8,366 bases of DNA, taken from NCBI GenBank assembly GCA_905215205.1, contig CAJMPK010000062.1, positions 1-8,366 on the forward strand, read 5' to 3'. A model generated the notes under the pieces. The model was given only the letters and a program-made list of their open reading frames with translations. It was not told the origin of the DNA and searched no databases. This stretch comes from an uncultured bacterium. Its GTDB lineage: Bacteria > Actinomycetota > Coriobacteriia > Coriobacteriales > Coriobacteriaceae. Of the stretch, positions 1-4,896 are shown piece after piece; the first letter of the stretch is position 1, and each line of letters starts with the position of its first letter. Made by a program: the position numbers and the translations under genes.

Positions 1-1
1 G

Positions 2-460
2 GATTATTTGGTTGCGAGCGTGCATAATCCGCAGATTGCTGAGGGCGCGACGCCGGCCCAGACGACTGAGATGTATATCAACGCCTTGGAACACCCCAAG
101 GTGTTCATGCTGGGCCACACGGGTCGTTCGGGCGTGCCGTTCGATATCGATGAGGTACTGCTGGCGGCCAAGGCCAAGCACAAGATCATCGAGATCAACA
201 ACCACAGCCTTGAGCATGGTACGGATGCCGAGCATTGGAACGTGTGTCGCAAGATTGCCGAGCGTTGCGCCGAGCTGGGCGTGGGGATTGGCGTTTCGAC
301 CGATGCGCATATTGGCATGGCGATTGGCAAGCTCGACCAGGCGCGCAAGATGCTCGACGAGATTCACTTCCCGCTGGACCTGATCGTGACGCGCGACCGC
401 GAGACGCTGCTGCGCGAGATGGCGGCAGCCGGTGTGTGCGATCTGCGCAAGGGGATGTAG
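2..460 (+). CDS. PHP-domain phosphoesterase, YcdX-like (C-terminal part, 5' end outside window)
   Basis: This is the C-terminal part of a polymerase-and-histidinol-phosphatase (PHP) superfamily metal-dependent hydrolase. The frame is open to the left edge, reading Asp-Tyr-Leu-Val-Ala-Ser-Val-His, so the TTG at 8 is an internal Leu codon and not a start. The visible part aligns by eye with the second half of E. coli YcdX: the SVHNP segment (His at 23-25), the LGHTG segment (His at 116-118), the IEINNHS strand, and a terminal STDAH motif (Asp at 302-304, His at 308-310). In this family these His and Asp residues bind a trinuclear, usually zinc, site. The missing N-terminus should hold the HxH motif. 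The physiological substrate of YcdX-like proteins is not settled, so only a general phosphoesterase role can be given. It ends with TAG and runs into the hairpin at 481-510, converging on the methyltransferase gene. Confidence 0.85.
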   Translation, partial: DYLVASVHNPQIAEGATPAQTTEMYINALEHPKVFMLGHTGRSGVPFDIDEVLLAAKAKHKIIEINNHSLEHGTDAEHWNVCRKIAERCAELGVGIGVSTDAHIGMAIGKLDQARKMLDEIHFPLDLIVTRDRETLLREMAAAGVCDLRKGM

Positions 461-480
461 CGGAGTTTATAAACCAAGCG

Positions 481-514
481 AAGGGGGCGGCCCAGACGGG
501 TCGCCCCCTTTCTT
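481..514. terminator. Hairpin terminator between convergent genes
   Basis: The 13-bp arms at 481-493 (AAGGGGGCGGCCC) and 498-510 (GGGTCGCCCCCTT) pair with a single G-T wobble around an AGAC loop. TTTCTT follows on the + strand. On the - strand the stem is followed by CGCTTGG, so the T-tract is poor there. It lies 20 nt after the PHP gene stop and 15 nt beyond the methyltransferase stop. It is best as a terminator for the PHP gene, and may also block readthrough of the opposing transcript. Confidence 0.85.
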
Positions 515-525
515 GTGCCGGAGAA

Positions 526-1974
526 TTAGCGGCGTTCGAGGACCGCTACGGTTTCGGTATGGTCGGTGTGGGGGAACATGTCGACGGGCGTGATCTTGAG
601 CAGGCGATAGCCTCCGTCGAGGAGCTGGTGCAGGTCGCGCTCTTGGGTCACGGGGTTGCAGCTGATATAGGTGATGCGGCGCGGCTTAAGCGCGCAGGCA
701 GCTTCGAGGAACTCGGGGGTAGAGCCGGCGCGCGGTGGATCGATGGAAAGGACATCGACCCGCTCGTTGTTATCGGCGGCATCCAGGATGTAATCGGTGG
801 CGTCGTCGGCCATAAACCAAGCGCTGCGGGTGAGGCCGTTGAGCTCGGCATTGCGACGTGCGTCGGCAATGCCCGCCGGGTTGCGCTCTACGCCGAGCAG
901 CATAATGCCGATACCCTTGTTCTGGGCATCTTTAGCTGCGCAAAGACCGATGGTGCCGCTGCCGCAGTAGGCATCCATAAGCACATCGCCCTGGTGCAGA
1001 TCCATGCCGTCGATAGCGAGCTGGTAGAGCAGCTCGGTCTGTTGCGGGTTGGTCTGGTAGAACGCGGTGGGGGAGATATCGAACTCGCAGCCGAGTAGCT
1101 GGTCGCGCATGCATTCGGCGCCATAAACGATACGGGTTTCCTCACCGAGGATGGCGTTGCCAGGGCGCCCGTTGATGTTTTGGGCGACGGTGACGATGCG
1201 CGGATCGAGTGCCGTGACGGCCTCAAAGAATTCCTGTGCATGCGGTAGGTCGCGCTGGGCGGTCACGAGGGTGACCATGATCTGGTCGGTGCGCCAGCCG
1301 CAGCGAACGACGGCATAGCGAAGCAGTCCGAGATGCTTGTCCTCGTTAAAGGCGGGAATGTGCAGGCGCTCGGCCTCACGCGCGATGCCGTTGAGGATCT
1401 GTCGGGCGCCCGGTGCCTCGACGGGGCATTCAGGAACAGCAACGATTCTGTGCGTGCCACGTTCAAAAAAGCCGCAGCGGACAGCGCCCTCTCTGCCGGG
1501 GGCAAAGGGAGTGGCGGCCTTATGGCGAAACCCGCGCGGCGCAGGATATTTGCCCGGGTCGCCCAGGGTGACGCCCATACCGCGAATGGGGTCGACGCTA
1601 ATACCCTCGCGCTCGCAAAGAGCAGCAAAAAGCTCCTCCATAACAGCCTGCTTGGCCGCCAGCTGCTTTTTATAAGGACGATTGAGCGTCGTGCACCCAC
1701 CGCAGGCTTTCATGATGGAACAGGGAGACTTGGGATCCACAGCCTTGCGCGCAGACGAAACCTGATCTTTATGCGAGCGCTTGGAGCGAGTCTGAGGCGC
1801 TTTGTCTCCGCCTCGACGAGAGTCAGAACGCTTGGTCTTAGCCCTGCTCTTGGTCGATTTGCTTTTTGCAGCTTTAGAAGACTTGGATTTCGTAGAAGAT
1901 TTCTCTTCCTTCGACCCCTCAGCCGCCTCCACCAAAGCACGACGAGCCCTACGCTCCGCACGAGATTCTGCCAT
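526..1974 (-). CDS. rlmD: 23S rRNA (uracil-C5)-methyltransferase, TrmA/RlmD (RumA) family
   Basis: This is a 482-aa SAM-dependent RNA m5U methyltransferase. Three cysteines spaced C85-x5-C91-x2-C94 (CSIMKACGGC) plus C183 (PECPVEAP) match the 4Fe-4S site of RumA. The SAM-binding fold follows: DAYCGSGTIG at 335-343, VERNP at 362-366, and IDPPRAG at 411-417. The nucleophile is C439 in ISCNP and the general base is E474 in HTE. Their 35-residue spacing equals that of Cys389 and Glu424 in E. coli RumA. The start at 1974 is chosen because GGAG lies 6 nt upstream; the frame stays open to 2280, but that extension has no family similarity. Residues 21-70 contain 13 Lys, 13 Ser and 6 Arg and stand where a TRAM domain would be. 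The target base (U1939, U747 or both) cannot be read from sequence, so the symbol is a family-level best guess. Confidence 0.9.
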   Translation of the reverse strand: MAESRAERRARRALVEAAEGSKEEKSSTKSKSSKAAKSKSTKSRAKTKRSDSRRGGDKAPQTRSKRSHKDQVSSARKAVDPKSPCSIMKACGGCTTLNRPYKKQLAAKQAVMEELFAALCEREGISVDPIRGMGVTLGDPGKYPAPRGFRHKAATPFAPGREGAVRCGFFERGTHRIVAVPECPVEAPGARQILNGIAREAERLHIPAFNEDKHLGLLRYAVVRCGWRTDQIMVTLVTAQRDLPHAQEFFEAVTALDPRIVTVAQNINGRPGNAILGEETRIVYGAECMRDQLLGCEFDISPTAFYQTNPQQTELLYQLAIDGMDLHQGDVLMDAYCGSGTIGLCAAKDAQNKGIGIMLLGVERNPAGIADARRNAELNGLTRSAWFMADDATDYILDAADNNERVDVLSIDPPRAGSTPEFLEAACALKPRRITYISCNPVTQERDLHQLLDGGYRLLKITPVDMFPHTDHTETVAVLERR

Positions 1975-1996
1975 CAATAACTCCACTAATTCATGA

Positions 1997-2026
1997 ATTA
2001 AAGCTGCAAGTATTGTACCGTGCCAA
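1997..2026 (-). promoter_or_regulatory. Probable sigma-70-type promoter of the methyltransferase gene
   Basis: On the - strand, TTGGCA (2026-2021, five of six to TTGACA) and TTTAAT (2002-1997, five of six to TATAAT) are separated by 18 nt. Transcription would begin near 1990, giving a leader of about 16 nt that still contains the GGAG ribosome binding site. A second -10-like TACAAT lies at 2017-2012 without a good -35. Confidence 0.5.
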
Positions 2027-2129
2027 GCCAGCAGACGATATGCAAGCGGCTTATTCGTGTCAGTGATAAGCCCAACGACGGTTGCCTGCCGCGTGAGGGG
2101 TGTGGGGGTTAAGTTTATCGCGAGTTCCG

Positions 2130-2166
2130 CACGAACAGGAGGCCACTTAATGTGGCCTCCGTCGTG
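2130..2166. repeat. Inverted repeat, strong hairpin of unknown role
   Basis: The inner 9-bp perfect stem (2138-2146 with 2152-2160, loop TTAAT) is extended by an outer 5-bp stem (2130-2134 with 2162-2166) across an asymmetric internal loop (ACA against G). There is no following T-run on either strand. It sits about 65 nt upstream of the importer promoter. It could be a protein site, a REP-like element or part of an unannotated RNA. Confidence 0.6.
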
Positions 2167-2230
2167 AGCAGGACTGTAGAGCAGCAAATTAAATACCGTG
2201 ACGGCTGCCGGCATTCCGGGTGCACCAACC

Positions 2231-2259
2231 TTGTGCTCTATCACGCTAAAGTGTATGAT
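2231..2259 (+). promoter_or_regulatory. Probable promoter of the amino acid importer operon
   Basis: TTGTGC (2231-2236) and TATGAT (2254-2259, five of six to TATAAT) have the ideal 17-nt spacing. Transcription would start near 2266, about 50 nt upstream of the start codon. The -35 is a weak match, which fits a promoter needing or responding to a regulator. A TAAAGTG copy (2247-2253) abuts the -10. Confidence 0.5.
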
Positions 2260-2277
2260 TCTGAACGTTACATGATT

Positions 2278-2297
2278 CACTTTACCTAACTAAAGTG
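2278..2297. promoter_or_regulatory. Operator-like dyad in the importer leader
   Basis: CACTTTA (2278-2284) and TAAAGTG (2291-2297) form a perfect 7-bp inverted repeat with a 6-bp spacer. A third copy, TAAAGTG, lies at 2247-2253 next to the -10 hexamer. The dyad falls between the predicted transcription start and the ribosome binding site AAGGGGGA (2303-2310), a normal place for a repressor operator. The regulator is not visible in the window. A weak RNA hairpin is the alternative reading. Confidence 0.4.
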
Positions 2298-2315
2298 CCA
2301 TCAAGGGGGAATACC

Positions 2316-3176
2316 ATGAACACCGATATGTCTCGTCGTCAGTTTGTTGGTCTAGCCGGCTCGTTTGCCACGGTACTCGGCCTTGGTCTTGTCGGCTGCG
2401 GCGGTGGTGCCGGTAAGGGCTCCGCTGCTGGCTCTGCCGCGGCCAAGGATGTGAAGGGCGCTGCGGAGTCCAAGAAGCTCGTGGTGGGCTTTGACAAGTC
2501 CTATCCTCCGTACGGCTTTGTGGGCGACGACGGCGAGTACACCGGCTTTGACCTTGACCTTGCCAAGGCCGTTGCCGATAAGCAGGGCTGGGATGTCGAC
2601 TACGAGGCCATCGATTGGGACGCCAAGGACACGCTGCTCAACTCGGGCGCCATCAACTGCATCTGGAACGGCTTTACCATGGAGGGCCGCGAGGACGACT
2701 ACACGTTCTCCGAGCCGTACATGCTCAACGAGCAGGTGCTGGTGGTAAAGAAGGATGCGGGCATCAAGAGCTGGGACGATCTTGCCGGCAAGACCGTGAT
2801 TACCCAGACCGATTCCGCTGCGCAGGATGTACTCGAGGGTGACCAGAAGGATCTGGCGGCGACGTTTGCCACGCTCGACACGATCGGCGAGTACAACACG
2901 GCCTTTATGCAGCTCGAGAGCGGCGCGGTCGATGCCGTGGCTTGCGACCTTTCGATTGCCCAGTATCAGCTTGCCGCCAAGCCCGATGCCTATACGCAGC
3001 TTGATGAGCCGCTGTCCAGCGAGCACTATGCCGTCGGCTTTAAGAAGGGCGACACCAAGTCGGCCGACGCCGTGACCGAGTCGCTCAAGGCGCTCTACGA
3101 GGACGGCGCGGTCAAGGACCTGTGCGACAAGTATTCAAGCTATGGTCTATCTTTCGATAATTGGGTGCTCAAGTAA
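2316..3176 (+). CDS. Polar amino acid ABC transporter, substrate-binding lipoprotein
   Basis: This is a 286-aa extracellular solute-binding protein of family 3 (SBP_bac_3), which captures an amino acid outside the membrane and delivers it to the permease. The ATG at 2316 follows AAGGGGGA by 5 nt; a GTG at 2295 in the same frame lacks a site. The N-terminus MSRRQFVGLAG (5-15) carries a twin-arginine motif. The hydrophobic stretch ends in LVGC with lipidation cysteine C28, followed by a Gly/Ala/Ser-rich linker to about residue 52. The mature domain has KLVVGFDKSYPPYGF (54-68), GFDLDLAKAV (77-86), TMEGRED (121-127; the Arg normally holds the substrate carboxylate), FSEPY (131-135) and an Asp (211) in DAVACD. 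The exact substrate cannot be deduced; basic, glutamine-type or cystine-type amino acids are all possible. It is the first gene of a three-gene operon. Confidence 0.93.
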   Translation: MNTDMSRRQFVGLAGSFATVLGLGLVGCGGGAGKGSAAGSAAAKDVKGAAESKKLVVGFDKSYPPYGFVGDDGEYTGFDLDLAKAVADKQGWDVDYEAIDWDAKDTLLNSGAINCIWNGFTMEGREDDYTFSEPYMLNEQVLVVKKDAGIKSWDDLAGKTVITQTDSAAQDVLEGDQKDLAATFATLDTIGEYNTAFMQLESGAVDAVACDLSIAQYQLAAKPDAYTQLDEPLSSEHYAVGFKKGDTKSADAVTESLKALYEDGAVKDLCDKYSSYGLSFDNWVLK

Positions 3177-3829
3177 TGTCTATTCAGGTCATGATGCAGA
3201 TGCTTGGCCAGGGTTTCTTGGTCAGTTTGCAGTTGTTTGTGCTGACGCTGCTGGGGTCGATTCCGCTGGGAATTCCCGTGGCGTTTATGCGCATGAGCAA
3301 AATCGCGCCGCTTCGCTGGATTGCGCGCATCTATATCTCGGTCATGCGCGGTACGCCGCTCATGCTGCAGATGTTTGCCATCTACTTTGCCCCGTACTAC
3401 GTGTTCGGCATTTCGCTTACGCCCGATTCCAAGTGGACGGCGTGCGTCGTGGCGTTCATCATCAACTACGCCGGTTACTTTGCCGAGATCTATCGCTCGG
3501 GCCTGCAGTCCATTCCGCGCGGTCAATACGAGGCTGCCGAGGTGCTAGGCTACTCGCGTATACAGACGTTTCTGTATATCGTGATGCCGCAGGTCGCCAA
3601 GCGCATTTTGCCGGCGATGGGCAACGAGATCATCACGCTGGTCAAAGACACGTCGCTGGCGTTTGCCATCGGCGTGGGGGAGATGTTCTCGACGGCCAAG
3701 GCGCTGGTCGCCTCGCAGGTGAGCATGGTACCGTTTGCGATCGCGGCGCTGATCTACTGGATCTTTAACTTTGTGGTCGAGATGCTGCTGGGCGCCGCCG
3801 AGAAAAAATTGGATTACTACCATGATTAA
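3176..3829 (+). CDS. Polar amino acid ABC transporter, permease (HisM/GlnP type)
   Basis: This is a 217-aa inner-membrane permease. Hydrophobic segments are visible at about residues 13-38, 60-80, 88-106, 160-180 and 185-206, fitting the five-helix HisM/GlnP fold. The MRGTPLMLQMF motif (57-67) and the EAA loop (E119-A120-A121, G125, P138 in EAAEVLGYSRIQTFLYIVMP) contact the ATPase. The start at 3176 is chosen because TAATG overlaps the stop of the binding protein by one base, indicating translational coupling; an in-frame start at 3161 would lie inside the upstream gene. As the only permease subunit here it probably acts as a homodimer. It overlaps the ATPase gene by 8 nt. Confidence 0.93.
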   Translation: MSIQVMMQMLGQGFLVSLQLFVLTLLGSIPLGIPVAFMRMSKIAPLRWIARIYISVMRGTPLMLQMFAIYFAPYYVFGISLTPDSKWTACVVAFIINYAGYFAEIYRSGLQSIPRGQYEAAEVLGYSRIQTFLYIVMPQVAKRILPAMGNEIITLVKDTSLAFAIGVGEMFSTAKALVASQVSMVPFAIAALIYWIFNFVVEMLLGAAEKKLDYYHD

Positions 3830-4586
3830 TTCGGTAATGAATATATCGAACGCGCGCAAGGCGTTTGGCGGCAATGAGGTGCTCAAGGATATCTCGCTCG
3901 AGGTCAAGCGTGGCGAGGTCGTGGCGATTATCGGGCCTTCGGGTGGCGGCAAGTCCACGCTGCTGCGGTGTGCCACGCTGCTCGAGACACTCGACGGAGG
4001 CTCGCTCTCGTTTGGTGACCTTGCCGTTGCGACGGATGCGGGTTCGGGCGCGGTCTATGCGAAGGGCGATGTGCCCAAGCGGGCACGCTCGCGATTCGGC
4101 CTGGTGTTCCAAAATTACAACCTGTTCCCGCACTATACCGTGATGAAAAACATCATCGACGCGCCGATCCGCGTGCTTAAGCGCCCGCGCGAGCAGGCGG
4201 AAGCTCGTGCGCGCGAGTTGATCGAGCAGATGGGGCTTACGGGCAACGAGAACAAGGTGCCGTGTGAGCTTTCGGGCGGCCAGCAACAGCGTGTGAGTAT
4301 CGCCCGCGCCTTGGCGCTCGATCCGGAGATCCTGTTCTTTGACGAGCCGACCTCGGCACTCGATCCCGAGCTGACAGCCGAGGTGCTGCGTGTCATTAAA
4401 GACCTTGCCGCGCAGAATATGACGATGGTGATTGTGACCCACGCAATGCAGTTTGCGCGCGATGTTGCCGACCGCGTGGTCTTTATGGATGGCGGCCGCA
4501 TTGTCGAGGAGGGTCCTGCCGAGCAGGTCATCGACCATCCGCGTGAGCAGCGCACCCGTGAGTTCTTGAGCCGTATCGAGGGATAG
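3822..4586 (+). CDS. Polar amino acid ABC transporter, ATP-binding protein (GlnQ/HisP type)
   Basis: This is a 254-aa ABC ATPase that powers the importer from the cytoplasmic side. All motifs are intact: Walker A GPSGGGKST (38-46), Q-loop Gln97 in VFQNYNLFPH, signature LSGGQQQR (150-157), Walker B ILFFDEP (170-176) with catalytic Glu175, D-loop SALD (178-181) and switch His207. The ATG at 3822 gives an 8-nt overlap with the permease stop (ATGATTAA), typical of coupled translation; the next ATG at 3837 has no ribosome binding site. Residues 66-92, between Walker A and the Q-loop, are slightly longer than in E. coli GlnQ. It is the last gene of the operon and is followed by the terminator at 4620. 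Confidence 0.95.
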   Translation: MINSVMNISNARKAFGGNEVLKDISLEVKRGEVVAIIGPSGGGKSTLLRCATLLETLDGGSLSFGDLAVATDAGSGAVYAKGDVPKRARSRFGLVFQNYNLFPHYTVMKNIIDAPIRVLKRPREQAEARARELIEQMGLTGNENKVPCELSGGQQQRVSIARALALDPEILFFDEPTSALDPELTAEVLRVIKDLAAQNMTMVIVTHAMQFARDVADRVVFMDGGRIVEEGPAEQVIDHPREQRTREFLSRIEG

Positions 4587-4619
4587 GCTCAGGTATTTAC
4601 TCAACTATTAATTGAGACG

Positions 4620-4660
4620 AAGCCGCCGCAGGTCTTACGGTCTGTGGCGGCTTTTTGTTT
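4620..4660 (+). terminator. Intrinsic terminator of the importer operon
   Basis: The 12-bp stem (4620-4631 with 4642-4653, one G-T pair) has a GTCTTACGGT loop and is followed by a TTTTTGTTT tract. It lies 33 nt after the ATPase stop. A minor 5-bp hairpin (CTCAA/TTGAG, about 4600-4616) precedes it. Confidence 0.92.
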
Positions 4661-4896
4661 GCATCGACGGGGTTCAATAATCGCCTCACAAGCTTGTCTC
4701 TTCCTCTCGCCGCCTGTATTCATACGTGTGCCGAAAGGTGTGCATGGACGGTCGCCCGTGAGGGTAGGGTGGTGGCATAGGACATTTGGAGGGTGAGTCG
4801 GCTCGGCTGCCGACCATGCTGCTCCCGGGACGGCACCGACCGCGAACTCTCCCCGTTGGCGTCGCGCATTGCGCGCGGCCCTGCAAGGAGGTCATC
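4661..4896 (+). other. Long structured leader region upstream of the EF-G-like gene
   Basis: About 240 nt separate the importer terminator from the EF-G-like start. Two weak promoter candidates are TTGTCT (4694-4699) with TATTCA (4717-4722) at 17-nt spacing, and AATAAT at 4676-4681. Downstream lie several short hairpins: ACGG/CCGT (4748-4759), GTCGGC/GCCGAC (4797-4814), the palindrome TCCCGGGA (4823-4830) and CGCGC/GCGCG (4863-4875). CCGAC occurs twice (4810-4814 and 4836-4840), so GTCGG at 4797 has two possible partners. No known riboswitch class was recognised. The frame is open from a TTG at 4786, but the peptide has no EF-G similarity. Confidence 0.35.
4885..4891 (+). promoter_or_regulatory. 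Ribosome binding site fixing the EF-G-like start
   Basis: AAGGAGG is a near-perfect Shine-Dalgarno sequence 5 nt before ATG 4897. It decides this start over the in-frame TTG at 4786, which lacks a comparable site. Confidence 0.85.

Larger units (their letters stand above)
1975..2315. other. Divergent intergenic region (341 bp) with two hairpins
   Basis: No convincing gene is seen between the divergently transcribed methyltransferase and the importer operon. Besides the two promoters, it holds a perfect 7-bp inverted repeat, GGCTTAT (2048-2054) and ATAAGCC (2066-2072), with an 11-nt loop. It also holds a perfect 9-bp repeat, GGAGGCCAC (2138-2146) and GTGGCCTCC (2152-2160), with a TTAAT loop, further framed by CACGA (2130-2134) and TCGTG (2162-2166). 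Neither hairpin is followed by a T-tract on either strand, so they do not look like ordinary intrinsic terminators. Confidence 0.6.

Noticed and set aside
235..1098. 287-codon + strand frame overlapping the PHP gene and the methyltransferase
   Set aside because: It is out of frame with the PHP gene, crosses the terminator hairpin and is antisense to conserved methyltransferase motifs.
2090..2170. Possible tRNA or other known structured RNA in the divergent region
   Set aside because: No acceptor stem, anticodon arm or T-loop consensus could be assembled around the hairpin.
1975..2280. N-terminal extension of the methyltransferase frame to a start at 2280
   Set aside because: The extra 102 residues show no domain, run through two hairpins and both promoter candidates, and the start at 1974 has a well-spaced GGAG.
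3765..4604. 279-codon - strand frame opposite the ABC ATPase
   Set aside because: It is antisense to a gene with all ABC motifs intact and has no family features of its own.
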